Positions 26,701-36,321 of a DNA stretch of 64,000 nucleotides are shown here, in pieces (the stretch's first letter is position 1; the number at the start of each line of letters is the position of its first letter). This DNA is from an uncultured Christensenella sp. Lineage in GTDB: Bacteria > Bacillota > Clostridia > Christensenellales > Borkfalkiaceae. The position numbers were made by a program, and so were the translations under genes. Below the pieces are notes generated by a model. That model saw nothing but the letters and a program-made list of their open reading frames with translations. It had not been told where the DNA came from and did not search any database. Location of the stretch: NCBI GenBank assembly GCA_910578195.1, contig CAJTOY010000001.1, positions 1 to 64,000 of the forward strand, written 5' to 3'.

Positions 26701-28570
26701 TACAACAAAAATTACAGGGGCAGCATTAGAAGAACTTGCACAACAGACGCCAGAAGTGCAGAAGCTTTTTGAATACCTAAAAACAATCGGTATATGGGAT
26801 GGCACAAACTGGGATGACTTAACGGGGCTCATTGGTGATTTACGGACGAAGCTTGTCGAATTGGCTGAGATTAATATTGTAGATGATATTGAGGCGATTA
26901 CGGACAAGTTTGATGTGCTTAGCGATGCTTTATCGGATGTCACTAAAAATGGTATTGTATCTCTTGGTACACTTCAAACCTTGATGGACAAATATCCTTC
27001 CTTGCTTGATAAGTACTTTAATAGAGACTTAGATGGTTATAAGTTATCTGGTGACTATCAAGGACAAAGTAATTTTGATATATTAAAAGACATGGCAATT
27101 ACGTCGCTTCAAGAATATCAAAAAGTTCTTGAAGACGCGAAGAAAACGCTCGCGGGTTTAACGAAAGAAGACGATGACTATGAGACAGCTTTGAAGAACT
27201 TAGCGACAGCACAAGATAACCTTAACATAAAAGAGATTGAGTGGGCATCGCTTCTAAGAGAATCAGCTATAAGTGAAGAGACTGATAGATTGGAAAAGAT
27301 GCAAGATGCACTTGAAGAACAGCTTGATATTTACAAAGAGCTTATTGACATTCGCAAAGACTTGCTTAAAACCTATCAGGAAGAGATTAACTATCAAAAA
27401 GAGTTAGCGAAAAAGCAGAAGTCAGTTGCCGACTTACAAACTCAGCTATCTCTCGCCAAACTTGATAAATCGGCAACGGGGCAAGCGCGCGCAAGAGAGT
27501 TGGAAAGCCAGCTACAAGAAGCTCAGGAAGAGCTTGATGAATACACTCTTGAACGCGCAATCGAAGACATAACCACTGCACTTGACAATGAGTATAACGA
27601 GTATGAGCAATTTATTCAGGAACAAGTAGAGCTTATTTCTACTCAAATTACAGAGATAGCACAGACGCTTCATGGGATACTTACAGGCATAGAAGGACTA
27701 ACCAACACACAGTTTACTGGTACTGAAATGTATGACCTGTATTCCGACCTTAAAAGAAAGCAGGATGCTGGTATGTCTGTGACAGGCGATGCAAAAACTT
27801 TTATGGATAAAGTTGCCGCAGGAGATTATAGTGGTGCAGATTCGTATTACATTGCTGCAAAGTCAGTTGCTGATTCATATAAAACTCCGCAGGCACCGGC
27901 GCCGGAAATGACGGAAGACCAGAAAAAAGCAGCCGAAATGACTAAAATCAAGGGCGCGTGGGGAAAAGGCATGGCAAAAAACAATGCTGGTGATAATGGC
28001 GAGGTTATATTAAATGGGACTACTTATCATGTCCAAACGGCAACAGATGGCGACAGCGATGGACTATATAAAGCCGCATACGAAGTTAATAAATATGGCG
28101 ACAGAGATATCTTTTACTATAAAGGAAACCTATATGGTTGCTTAGATGGAACCATCTTAAAGCTTGAAGAGCAAGATGGATGGGGAAGATTTTGGAACGG
28201 TGTAGGCAATAATAATGGCTGGGAGGCATTAAAGCGCGCCACGGGAATGTATCACTCTGGCGGTTTTGTTGGTGATTTCACCAGCCTAAAGAGCAATGAG
28301 GAATTTGCGAAACTGCTTAATGGTGAGTTTGTTTCTACACCAAGGCAGATGGATAACTTTATAAAAAAGACCTTGCCCATGATGTTGTCAAGTAGAGGAA
28401 GCAATGGTGCAACCATCAACAACAATTCACCACTTATTGAAATCAAGTGTGGTGATGTAAATGAGAACACGCTTCCAAAGCTTAAATCTCTCGTTGATCA
28501 AGCGGTTACCAAGATAGAAAAGAATATGGAAAGTGCTTTGACACGAACGGGATACAAAAAAAAGTTTTAA
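23750..28570 (+). CDS. Tape measure protein
   Basis: This 1606-aa protein sets tail length and is ejected with DNA. It shows long coiled-coil stretches (about 90-280, 790-870 and 1170-1310), a TP901-type core region (about 300-560, Ala/Thr/Ser-rich with DLTQSTTVYARLGYDLKDAQ) and hydrophobic membrane-like segments (about 640-780). The C-terminus has an IEIKCGDVNENTLPKLKSLV segment usual in Firmicutes tape measures. At about 0.15 nm per residue the tail would be near 240 nm; the scaling is general knowledge. AAAGGAGGAGG precedes the ATG. Confidence 0.92.
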   Translation: MADNIIGIKFGVAGGKGFQAGSSGALIKEQLEYIASRIKLKVNVNKTYFKNQLSSLKKELDKTLGSLNIKIRANVKPEVEGGGSSGGENDAKKQGVSYEQLRSTLEKLYQTKAKLLKLSDEEKKGTVGGTLLTRQAKELQATYKEQLAQLKELLGKDEERVKSVQSLERALKKAYKAQSASASAPTIANETALAKLDVKAQSLYTDNGFDKIIARSKEAARLVDEFHAKVQAALNQEGGVTKDEVTKLNTEFLNTQARLKEIGRETNTVGNKIKEAFGSRIIQRIAQTLLLVLLRALKQVYDNVKKINTAMTELNIVTKATSRQMNDAAKNISKAAREIGTGIADLTQSTTVYARLGYDLKDAQTLAEKTTIYAKVAGVNVNEATTNITGIIKAFNIGAEGLEAVLDQLIWIGNSFPISQAEIGEAMNNAASALAANGNSLQQSIAIVSAANATLQDVSKSSTAVRTIAARISKSTAELEELGEDAGSIMATADLAKEMKAYGVEILNSNGQLKSTYAILNDLSKVWDSLDSTSRAAIAGMMAGTRQQAAFYSIIQNWGDAQRIVSDSGEAVGSLMEAQETRLDSIEGKLEQLQATWESFSQNILDSDLVKFFVDLLKWVGEVLNAIMGFGDGAIPKMALIVVSTIGVIAIMKKLIPLIQTARLQFKLLAMELGVSATGIKGFFLTVGAAMKKFMAENAPLLIISTIISMMTLFEGKAQGFAEIIVGAVMFIAAGIAIAIKGIDTVVKGFMASNPLGWILAAITAVVAIVKGVIDLIKSFNPSYEDLKEAAKECKDAWKETKEELEEVKNKIKEVQEAIDELNSKDKLSIVDQQELQRLNQELELLKQQEAVKEEAATVAQRDAMNAAEDALDKYKSKNTIKDNNGNVIKSFDSRVYDALKDYRNSSDRDWALKTIQEYNEVLDGFEYGLNEKMDSYLADRDKLLDMYTAATQSTLDAWSAIISRTTNQGAVDALKSFADTYSDTTKITGAALEELAQQTPEVQKLFEYLKTIGIWDGTNWDDLTGLIGDLRTKLVELAEINIVDDIEAITDKFDVLSDALSDVTKNGIVSLGTLQTLMDKYPSLLDKYFNRDLDGYKLSGDYQGQSNFDILKDMAITSLQEYQKVLEDAKKTLAGLTKEDDDYETALKNLATAQDNLNIKEIEWASLLRESAISEETDRLEKMQDALEEQLDIYKELIDIRKDLLKTYQEEINYQKELAKKQKSVADLQTQLSLAKLDKSATGQARARELESQLQEAQEELDEYTLERAIEDITTALDNEYNEYEQFIQEQVELISTQITEIAQTLHGILTGIEGLTNTQFTGTEMYDLYSDLKRKQDAGMSVTGDAKTFMDKVAAGDYSGADSYYIAAKSVADSYKTPQAPAPEMTEDQKKAAEMTKIKGAWGKGMAKNNAGDNGEVILNGTTYHVQTATDGDSDGLYKAAYEVNKYGDRDIFYYKGNLYGCLDGTILKLEEQDGWGRFWNGVGNNNGWEALKRATGMYHSGGFVGDFTSLKSNEEFAKLLNGEFVSTPRQMDNFIKKTLPMMLSSRGSNGATINNNSPLIEIKCGDVNENTLPKLKSLVDQAVTKIEKNMESALTRTGYKKKF

Positions 28571-28579
28571 TACAACAAT

Positions 28580-28610
28580 GAGAGCAGGCTCCGCATGGGT
28601 CTGCTCTCTT
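28580..28610 (+). terminator. Hairpin after the tape measure gene
   Basis: GAGAGCAG (28580-28587) pairs with CTGCTCTC (28601-28608), an 8-bp stem, followed by TT then AT-rich sequence. It is a weak terminator or processing hairpin. Confidence 0.55.
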
Positions 28611-28631
28611 AATATAAAAGGAGGGCAGAAG

Positions 28632-29408
28632 ATGTTTAATGCAACGGAGTTTACATACGACGGAATCTACTCTGAACAATATGGCTTAAAAATAGCAAGT
28701 TTCAATAGCAACGTATTGGAGGAAACGCCGTATGTTATACCAAGCGTTGTAGTTGGCAAGGCGCCTAAGGCTAAAAAGTTTCATTATTTAGACTTGACGT
28801 ATGACAGCCCACCGACCTATGATTTTTCAGTTGTTAGTGAAGAGGCAATAGAGGAAGAACTGTTGAGAGAAATCTTAACATGGCTTGATGCCAGAAAAGG
28901 TTTTAAGCCGCTTGTTATTATGCAGCAAGGGTTAGATGAATTTATTTATAACTGTATTTTTACTGTGACAAGTTTAATTTATCATTCTGGGAAATGTGTA
29001 GGTCTTAATTTGTCCGCTACGTTTGATTCTTTATACGTGACGGGGAAACCAATTGAAGTCATTGTCTTTGGTAATGGCGAAATCAAGGACGTTTATTTGT
29101 ACAACGATTCCGATAATATTGATGAATATATTTACCCTGCGGTTGAATTTGATAGCGCAGATGGAAAGGTATCTATCATCAATCTTACAGATGATAAAAC
29201 GAGAGAGTTCGCCTTTGACGGAGTTGCGCCAAATTCTGTGTATAAGGTAGACAATGAACTCAAAATCATTACCGGCGACGGTAACGACTTGCTGAGTAAG
29301 TTCAGCAAAAAATGGTTGCGTATTATGCGCGGCAAAAATCACTTAAAGGTGCGCGTGAATGGCTCGGCTACTATTAGCTGTCCGCGCTACATCAAAATAA
29401 GCTTTTAA
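28632..29408 (+). CDS. Distal tail protein (Dit-like)
   Basis: This 258-aa protein follows the tape measure gene and precedes the large tail protein, the fixed position of Dit. It begins MFNATEFTYDGIYSEQYGLK, close to the Firmicutes Dit phrase in which a phage tail family N-terminus introduces the strain-specific hub. GGAGGGCAGAAG precedes the ATG at 28632; the upstream frame runs through the hairpin and is not used. It should form the hexameric ring to which the baseplate attaches. Confidence 0.75.
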   Translation: MFNATEFTYDGIYSEQYGLKIASFNSNVLEETPYVIPSVVVGKAPKAKKFHYLDLTYDSPPTYDFSVVSEEAIEEELLREILTWLDARKGFKPLVIMQQGLDEFIYNCIFTVTSLIYHSGKCVGLNLSATFDSLYVTGKPIEVIVFGNGEIKDVYLYNDSDNIDEYIYPAVEFDSADGKVSIINLTDDKTREFAFDGVAPNSVYKVDNELKIITGDGNDLLSKFSKKWLRIMRGKNHLKVRVNGSATISCPRYIKISF

Positions 29409-29428
29409 TAATTAAAGGGAGGTAAAAT

Positions 29429-32400
29429 ATGATAAGTAGTTATGATTACTACAAACAAATCGAAAGTCCAAATATGTATTTGTGCAATCCAGACAGACGC
29501 TTTATTTGTGCTTTGAACGGCGATAACAGACATTTGGTCTTACGGTTTAATGATTTATCAGAATTGACGTTTACCGTTCCGAAGCTCAAAGACACAGAGA
29601 CATACTACAACCTTATTGAGTCGAAGCGTTTGATATTCATTGAAAAGATAGGATGGTTCCAAATTGTAGACGTTTCGGAGACAACAGAGGGAGACAGTAG
29701 CTCAAAAGATGTTACAGCGCAATCGCACCAATATTCATTCAAAGACCGTGGGTTCGTTACTGAAGAAAGGCTATATATGTTCTATAATCCGAACGACCCA
29801 CTTGATGAAAAATATGACAGCAGTAACGCATTAGCGATACCGTCAGTTGTTGGTCAGCTATACCAACAGCTTGGCGTTAAAGTATTGCTAAATAACGCCG
29901 ACACTGAGCCCACAGAGGACAAAGGTGACTGGACGATAATTCATATCGACCCGATACTTAAATTCCATTCTAAGAGCTATGGCGAGATGTATGTGGCTGC
30001 TGAGCACATAGATAACGTTTGTCGCGGCTTTGAAGCGAAAGACGACCTTAATGGTTACGATTTTATGATTAACCAAGTCGAGAAAGCGTTTGAGGTTATC
30101 TTCGAGTTTGACATCTTACGTCACACTATTAAGGTAAAGACATTAGACGATATCACTAAGCCAACCAACATTTATTTAGCATTCGACAACCTTGTTACTT
30201 CGTTAAATATCAAGGAAAGCGCAGAAGATATCGTGACGGTTATGTCGTGCAACGGTAGCGACATCGATATACGTACAGTTAACCCTATGGGTACAAACTA
30301 TATAGCGAACTTCGACTACTACAAAAAGCGTAAGAGCGATGACGGAAAGATAGACTATCCTTGGATGTCCAAAGAATTGATTGCTGCTCTCGATGCTTGG
30401 AAAGTTGAGTTTGAAAAGTGGCAGCACGACGACGATGAGCGCACAGGGCATACGAAGAGCTACAGTACGCTCGTTAAAGAATTGCAAGAGCTGTATATGC
30501 AAAAGACGCAAGCTGATGCAGATATCCAGTACGCAAATCTCAAACTGACAGATATGCAAGTTGCGCGCGATCAATACATAAACGGCGACGATAAGACGCT
30601 TGAAGGTGAGGGTTATGTTACAGCCGAAACTGTGAATGTTGACGGCAAAAGCCTGTTGCCAGCGTCCAATTTCTACGGTACGAATTTCACAGATATAGTT
30701 ACGATAACGGGACATACTACGGGGGCAAAACCAACCAAAGGCGAAGATGGACGCTATACATTCTCATTCGATGACGCGGGCGTAAGCGGTACTCCCAAGA
30801 CACTTATACAGAACTTCATTGACTCTAAGGGCGATGAGGATAATGCTACGGTTGCTTGGTACTTTATGGATGGCGACAACAGAAGCTATTGCAAGCTGAA
30901 CGTTGCGTCCGAGGTAGGAGTTGTCAAAGATGAAGACGGCAACATATCCACCAGCGGTACAGTCGAAGTTAGAGGCGTGACAATGAGAGTTGTCAATACT
31001 AATAGCACATTTGTTATCACATTCCCCGACGGAACATCTATGTCTGCTTCTCAATCAAATTCGTATTTTATTTATGACGGTGCGCGTTACAGGATTCTTG
31101 CGAGCGCGGACGGCATAGTTTCCGTGTATGCTTTTTATGTATCAGGGTTTGATAGATATACGACTTATGCAGAAACGGTCGGCGATAGCGGTTGGTGCTC
31201 AATCTGGGAAAACCATATCAATCGAACATTAACGCCGATTAGCAACAACCTTCAAAACGATATTGAAGTCATAGAAGGAGAGATGACTTATATCAATACA
31301 CAATGCAACATACAGCAGTTTATCAAGCGGCGCGGACAGGAGCTGTATGATGAACTTTCAAATTATTGGATAGAGGGCGATTATAGCAATGGTAATATCG
31401 CTACCTATGACACAACAACAATGTCAGAAAGGATTGATCTTGCGAAAGAACTTATGAACGCAGGGAAAGTTGATTTGGCAAAATGTTCACAGCCACAGTT
31501 TGAGATGACGGTGGACGCGCTTAACTTTATTAAGATGTATGAGTTCAGGCAATTTACTAATGAACTTGTGCTTGGGCGAATTATAACGATTGAAAAATGC
31601 GAAGGTGTATGTTTCCGTCCTGCGTTGATGACAATCGAATATGACCTTGACGTGTCGGATTCGTTCAGTATGACATTCTCTAACGCATCGAAGCCGGGCG
31701 ACACATCAATGACCTTTGCTGACTTACTTAAAGAAACATCGTCGGCTACAAGAACGGTATCGGCTAATTGGTCTAATTTAACTGACTATTCACGTAATAA
31801 AGAAAAGTTAACGAGCATGATTAACGCTCCGCTTGATAGAACTCTTCGGGCGGCACAAGCCGATATGGCGGCACAAGCTTTTATTATAGATGATACCGGC
31901 ATACTCGGCAGGAAATATGACGCTGAGGCAGACGCATCCAATGGTACGTTCCTTCCAGAACAGATTAGGATAATCAATAACACAATTTTATTCACAGATG
32001 ATAACTGGGAATCTGCTTCGTTAGCCCTTGGAAAAATCTACGGGGAAGACGGTGAGTACCTTGGTTATGGTCTCGCTGCTGATGTGCTGATAGGTACACT
32101 GCTTATAGGTGAAACTCTTGAGATAAAAAATGCGGCAAACACCATTATGCTCGACGACCACGGAATAGCTATTAACAAGAAGATATACGATGAAAATAGC
32201 GATAACTTCACATTGCAGCGCGTTTTTGAGGCGTCTACGGATGGTAACCTGTATGTAGTGGGGGAAATATATGCTACAAAATTAACCCTTGCAGACGGAG
32301 TTTATATTGAATACAAGTCAATATCGGACACACCAGACTTAAGTAGATTTGTTGTGACCGAAAACGGTTATATGCGCACAAATGATTACAGCTATGGCGG

Positions 32401-33964
32401 AAGCGGTGCATATGCGAATGCTGGTATGTGCATCAATTTTGCAGATCAATTCATTCGCTCGAAAAATTTTGCACTGGATGCCTCTGGTGATATTAACGTT
32501 CGCGGCGGTAATATTGGCGAGTTAATTGTGGAAACCAAGGACGGAAGTCGTTACGAAACAACTAAGTTTACCGGAACAAAGACTATTCAGGTAACGATTC
32601 CAAGAGGAACTATTGGCTTCAACGATGGTGTAGGTGTATGGAATATGTTTGCATACATTGGTAGTTTCTCATTAGAAGACTTGGGAATTACCGATACTGA
32701 AGGTGTCATTATGGGCGAATTTAGCATCGCTCCATTTGGAACGACATTTCAAGGGATGGAAATAGTTGGGTATACAGATAGCGGTATTGAAGTGAGCGCG
32801 TGGGTAAAAAATAAGGCGACGTCGCTAACTATGGATACGACGGTGTCTGCTGATGTTGAATTTTCATATTATAGACAATCGTCGGCTCCAACACAGTATA
32901 GTTTAATATACACTAAAGATAACACCTTCAACATAAGTAGCGCTAACAATACAAGCGTTCTTACCATTACCAACACAAGGATGCAGCGCGCCGACATATC
33001 TTCAATAAATGTTGCCGATGCACATATCGCAGGAATTACAATCGAGGGTGGGGCATTGACGTATGACGGCTTGACATTAGATTTTAGCGATAGCGGATAC
33101 GATAATTATTCGGCAAAAATTGGTTTTACTGGAACGACAATCATGGTTTATATAGATGGTAGTCCTCTTCCATGTAATAAGACTTTTGATGTTGAATACA
33201 CAGATGCTGGCACGCCGTTCAAGAAAACCACCTCTGTTACTGTGTTGGCTGGAACAAACATGAACAAGGTTGAACTCCCGATCCTGGACAACGTAACAGA
33301 CGCCGCATTCGTAGGTGGAGCTAAATACTTTAACTTTACGATGGGCGAAAGCTCTTATGATAGATACATTGGTATTCGAGGCGGCGGCTTATGTGGTCTT
33401 GGCTCTTATAATTCAACATACAGCTGTTTTGTTGGTGGTTCACTTGGAACAATCAATGACCGCTGGAGTGGTTTATATACACTCAATATCGGTTCTGCAA
33501 AAAGCTCATATCAAGATGGGCGCGTAAGAAATATTTATGCGGAAACTATTCGCGTAGAGAATTTGTATAATCAAGATGGTGAAGCTATTACCGGTTCTGA
33601 CAGAAATATAAAGAATTCGATTGAGTATTTGTCAGACAATCCGGTGGCTTTTAGCGAATTTTTCGATGCGCTCAAACCTGTAACATTCAAATATAATGAC
33701 GGCAAGAGTGGAAGGAGGCACATTGGCTTTATTGCGCAAGACGTTAAAGACAGTATGGAAGAAAATAACATAAGTCAATCTGATCTCGCGATTTACTGTA
33801 GCTGGATGTCTATCGATGACGAGGGGAATGAAGTCGAGGTTTGTGGTTTGAGATACGGAGAGTTTATCCCGCTTGCAATACACGAAATCCAAGCGTTAAA
33901 ACAAAAGGTTGCAACGCTTGAAACTGAACTCAAAGAATTAAAAGGAGAATTAAATGAAGCTTAA
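29429..33964 (+). CDS. Tail protein with endosialidase-type chaperone domain
   Basis: This 1511-aa protein is the probable tail hub/tip (Tal-like, Gp37-type) protein. The N-terminal 330 residues resemble the prophage tail hub domain; the middle holds beta-rich repeats and a helical stretch (about 340-385). The C-terminal 122 residues form a peptidase S74 intramolecular chaperone: GSDRNIKNSIEYL with the Ser1390-Asp1391 autocleavage pair, then RHIGFIAQDV and a terminal coiled coil. In this family the chaperone trimerises the shaft and then cuts itself off. AAAGGGAGG precedes the ATG. Confidence 0.82.
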   Translation: MISSYDYYKQIESPNMYLCNPDRRFICALNGDNRHLVLRFNDLSELTFTVPKLKDTETYYNLIESKRLIFIEKIGWFQIVDVSETTEGDSSSKDVTAQSHQYSFKDRGFVTEERLYMFYNPNDPLDEKYDSSNALAIPSVVGQLYQQLGVKVLLNNADTEPTEDKGDWTIIHIDPILKFHSKSYGEMYVAAEHIDNVCRGFEAKDDLNGYDFMINQVEKAFEVIFEFDILRHTIKVKTLDDITKPTNIYLAFDNLVTSLNIKESAEDIVTVMSCNGSDIDIRTVNPMGTNYIANFDYYKKRKSDDGKIDYPWMSKELIAALDAWKVEFEKWQHDDDERTGHTKSYSTLVKELQELYMQKTQADADIQYANLKLTDMQVARDQYINGDDKTLEGEGYVTAETVNVDGKSLLPASNFYGTNFTDIVTITGHTTGAKPTKGEDGRYTFSFDDAGVSGTPKTLIQNFIDSKGDEDNATVAWYFMDGDNRSYCKLNVASEVGVVKDEDGNISTSGTVEVRGVTMRVVNTNSTFVITFPDGTSMSASQSNSYFIYDGARYRILASADGIVSVYAFYVSGFDRYTTYAETVGDSGWCSIWENHINRTLTPISNNLQNDIEVIEGEMTYINTQCNIQQFIKRRGQELYDELSNYWIEGDYSNGNIATYDTTTMSERIDLAKELMNAGKVDLAKCSQPQFEMTVDALNFIKMYEFRQFTNELVLGRIITIEKCEGVCFRPALMTIEYDLDVSDSFSMTFSNASKPGDTSMTFADLLKETSSATRTVSANWSNLTDYSRNKEKLTSMINAPLDRTLRAAQADMAAQAFIIDDTGILGRKYDAEADASNGTFLPEQIRIINNTILFTDDNWESASLALGKIYGEDGEYLGYGLAADVLIGTLLIGETLEIKNAANTIMLDDHGIAINKKIYDENSDNFTLQRVFEASTDGNLYVVGEIYATKLTLADGVYIEYKSISDTPDLSRFVVTENGYMRTNDYSYGGSGAYANAGMCINFADQFIRSKNFALDASGDINVRGGNIGELIVETKDGSRYETTKFTGTKTIQVTIPRGTIGFNDGVGVWNMFAYIGSFSLEDLGITDTEGVIMGEFSIAPFGTTFQGMEIVGYTDSGIEVSAWVKNKATSLTMDTTVSADVEFSYYRQSSAPTQYSLIYTKDNTFNISSANNTSVLTITNTRMQRADISSINVADAHIAGITIEGGALTYDGLTLDFSDSGYDNYSAKIGFTGTTIMVYIDGSPLPCNKTFDVEYTDAGTPFKKTTSVTVLAGTNMNKVELPILDNVTDAAFVGGAKYFNFTMGESSYDRYIGIRGGGLCGLGSYNSTYSCFVGGSLGTINDRWSGLYTLNIGSAKSSYQDGRVRNIYAETIRVENLYNQDGEAITGSDRNIKNSIEYLSDNPVAFSEFFDALKPVTFKYNDGKSGRRHIGFIAQDVKDSMEENNISQSDLAIYCSWMSIDDEGNEVEVCGLRYGEFIPLAIHEIQALKQKVATLETELKELKGELNEA

Positions 33965-34334
33965 TAAACTAATTGGCATACGTAATATTTTAGTTGCGCA
34001 CGCCAACGATAGAGTTTACGCAAAAGTTGCGTACAAGATGATGAAGTTTATAAAGGCATCCGAAGATGAGGATGCCTTTTATAATACAAAGCTCAAAGAG
34101 CTTATCGAAACCTATGGGGAAAAGGATGCGATGGGTAAATTTGCCAAAGATAAAGTTGGCAATATAAAAATTAAAACCGAAAGTATTGATGAATGCAGAG
34201 AAGCTATAAGGCTTCTCGAAGAAACGGACATTGAATGTCCGAACATTCATTTTCACATAGAGGAGTTAAGCGGGTTAAAGCTTTCAATGTCGGAGATGTA
34301 CGCTATCGATGAAATAATCATAGAGGAGGGATAA
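33954..34334 (+). CDS. Baseplate-region protein, hairpin-dense gene
   Basis: This 126-aa protein is charged and mostly helical; no family is recognised. AAAAGGAG precedes the ATG, and the start overlaps the end of the tail protein gene. Its coding DNA contains five perfect inverted repeats within 225 bp: arms at 34017-34033, 34052-34079, 34141-34162, 34198-34217 and 34225-34241. The second (AAAGGCATCC/GGATGCCTTT followed by TTAT) looks like an intrinsic terminator inside the frame. A role in attenuating the downstream fibre and DGR genes is possible. Confidence 0.6.
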   Translation: MKLNKLIGIRNILVAHANDRVYAKVAYKMMKFIKASEDEDAFYNTKLKELIETYGEKDAMGKFAKDKVGNIKIKTESIDECREAIRLLEETDIECPNIHFHIEELSGLKLSMSEMYAIDEIIIEEG

Positions 34335-34335
34335 T

Positions 34336-35358
34336 ATGCAATTCGATTTATTGGGAAAGGCTGTAAGACGTTTTCGCCTTCCCGCAGTAGATTATGTTAA
34401 CGCCCCAGTAATTATAATTCCCGTCCAAGAAGGCGACGTCAATTCGAGATATTTCGAGATAACACTATATGATGATCACGGTGATATGGATTTGAGTATC
34501 TATTCTAAGGCAATGTTAAGCGGAACAACGCCGTCTGGCATTGTGCTTACATCATCAAAGTGTGAATTTTCAGAAGATAAAAAGACGGTTATCGTTCAAT
34601 TCAGCGGCGGCTTTACCGCACAAGCGGGAAGAGTTGCTTGCGACATCTTATTTACAAACACGGATAACACCGTCGCGCTTACATCTCAAAGGTTCTACGT
34701 CATTGTATCAGAATCACAATCTGGCAAAATTATTACAGAAAATGAAGAGAATTACAATGAGCTTCTTTCTTTACTAAAAGAAGTTGGAGACCTTGAAAAC
34801 AATCTCACAACCGCCGAAGACGATAGGGTAAAAGCGGAGACGGCTCGTGTCGCCGCGGAGAAGAAGCGTGTAAGCGCCGAAAAGGCGCGTGCCGACGCGG
34901 AAGATGTAAGAGCTACTCAAGAGACCGCGCGACAGACAAACGAGGAAACTCGCAAAACTAACGAAGCAAACCGAGAAACCGCAGAGAGTGGAAGAACCAC
35001 TGCTGAGGCGGCTCGTGTTGCGGCAGAAGCCGCAAGGGCTACAGCAGAACAAGATAGGGCAACCGCCGAAACGGGACGAGCAGGCGCTGAAACTACGAGA
35101 GAAATTAATGAGACCGCTCGTCAAACAGCAGAGACGCAACGCGCCGCGGCAGAGTCTGCGAGGGTGACCGCAGAAACACAAAGAGAAACAGACTTTCAGG
35201 CTACTAAGGAAGCTTGCGAGGACGCGACTCAGGATGCAAATGATGCGGCTCAAAATGTGCAAGACCTATTAGACGCATTGCCGTGTCCGACAAATAAAGT
35301 AGATGGAGAAGTTACCACAAGTCTTGTGGGATTAAGCTTTGTCGCTTTGGAGGACTAA
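34336..35358 (+). CDS. BppU-like baseplate protein with long coiled coil
   Basis: This 340-aa protein has an N-terminal beta domain (1-135) resembling BppU N-termini (includes VIIIPVQEGDVNSRYFEITL) and a long, regular helical repeat (about 150-300) of Ala/Glu/Arg/Thr units of the type RxxAExxR repeated about every seven residues. Such rods connect baseplate to receptor-binding parts. The C-terminus is short. GAGGAGGG precedes the ATG. The repeat makes the DNA rich in GC-containing short direct repeats. Confidence 0.7.
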   Translation: MQFDLLGKAVRRFRLPAVDYVNAPVIIIPVQEGDVNSRYFEITLYDDHGDMDLSIYSKAMLSGTTPSGIVLTSSKCEFSEDKKTVIVQFSGGFTAQAGRVACDILFTNTDNTVALTSQRFYVIVSESQSGKIITENEENYNELLSLLKEVGDLENNLTTAEDDRVKAETARVAAEKKRVSAEKARADAEDVRATQETARQTNEETRKTNEANRETAESGRTTAEAARVAAEAARATAEQDRATAETGRAGAETTREINETARQTAETQRAAAESARVTAETQRETDFQATKEACEDATQDANDAAQNVQDLLDALPCPTNKVDGEVTTSLVGLSFVALED

Positions 35359-35360
35359 TT

Positions 35361-35936
35361 ATGAATTGTTGTAAAGAAACAGATAACGCAATTAGGGTCA
35401 TTAAAGGCGATGTGCTTGAAGTTTACTTTGTCGTTGACGACGTAGAAGTTGAGTACATAGAGCGCGTGATATTTTCCTCAATATCCGCCAAGATACTTTG
35501 CGACTTGCCTTACTCGGAAGAGCAAGAAGCTTTCTGTTTGCGGTTCACTTCAAAGATGTCAAATCTGTTACCGGCAGGGTTCTATACATATGACTTGACG
35601 CTGGAACTTAAAGGGGGCACGACGCTTACCTTAATGCACGGTGAAGAGTTCACCGTCTTCAAGAAGAAGAATTCTCTATTCGTAGAGGATTACCTTGACG
35701 AAGAGCAAGACAATGATAAACCTGAAGACGGCGAAGGTAACGAAACCGAAGAGCCGATTGAGCCGCCTGCCGACGAAGGCGATGAAGGGGACGACAACGA
35801 AGGCAAGGGGGACGACGGTGACGATAATAACAAAGGTGGCAACGATGGCGACGAAAAAGAACCAGACACTTCTGGTGGAGATGAAACTACGCCGCCTACT
35901 ACCGATAATGGGGAGGAGAACAATGGCAGCGATTAA
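35361..35936 (+). CDS. Baseplate/fibre protein with acidic tail
   Basis: This 191-aa protein has a 110-residue N-terminal beta-rich domain (includes IRVIKGDVLEVYFVVDDVEV), followed by about 75 residues of almost only Glu, Asp, Gly, Pro, Asn and Thr. The tail resembles the linker at 18425 and may be a flexible display segment. TTGGAGG precedes the ATG. The end overlaps the next gene by 14 bases in another frame. Confidence 0.55.
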   Translation: MNCCKETDNAIRVIKGDVLEVYFVVDDVEVEYIERVIFSSISAKILCDLPYSEEQEAFCLRFTSKMSNLLPAGFYTYDLTLELKGGTTLTLMHGEEFTVFKKKNSLFVEDYLDEEQDNDKPEDGEGNETEEPIEPPADEGDEGDDNEGKGDDGDDNNKGGNDGDEKEPDTSGGDETTPPTTDNGEENNGSD

Positions 35937-36315
35937 GAAGACCATTCACGCGCATATCGTTAGCGCGGATCAAAAGAACCCCACACAAATCGGCAAAGTG
36001 TTCTCTCTATTGCCGAGTGATTACAGGGGGTTAATCAATTTACCTACCATCAACGGAACGGAAGTGACAGGCGATATGGAAGCAAAAGAGTTAAGCCTGC
36101 TTTCGTCTCGTGTGGATGATTATAGCGAACACGAACTCGGTGCTGATGAGAATGAAGGGAAATATTTTGTACTCGTCGGCGCTGACGAAGAAGTGGCGAA
36201 GGTGCCGGTAAAAACCGTTGCTAACGCTTTGTCACTCATAAAGACAACCGATGCAATCGACGAGAATATGGAAGTCGGTGCATATCGGTTCGTAGAGAAA
36301 AAGAGAGGTGAATAA
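35923..36315 (+). CDS. Fibre-module protein, unknown
   Basis: This 130-aa protein starts at the ATG at 35923, with GGGAGGAG upstream inside the acidic tail of the previous gene. It contains EGKYFVLVGADEEVAKVPVK and ends with a basic KKRGE. Position among fibre genes suggests a virion adhesion or linker protein. No family is recognised. Confidence 0.55.
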   Translation: MAAIKKTIHAHIVSADQKNPTQIGKVFSLLPSDYRGLINLPTINGTEVTGDMEAKELSLLSSRVDDYSEHELGADENEGKYFVLVGADEEVAKVPVKTVANALSLIKTTDAIDENMEVGAYRFVEKKRGE

Positions 36316-36321
36316 CAAACT

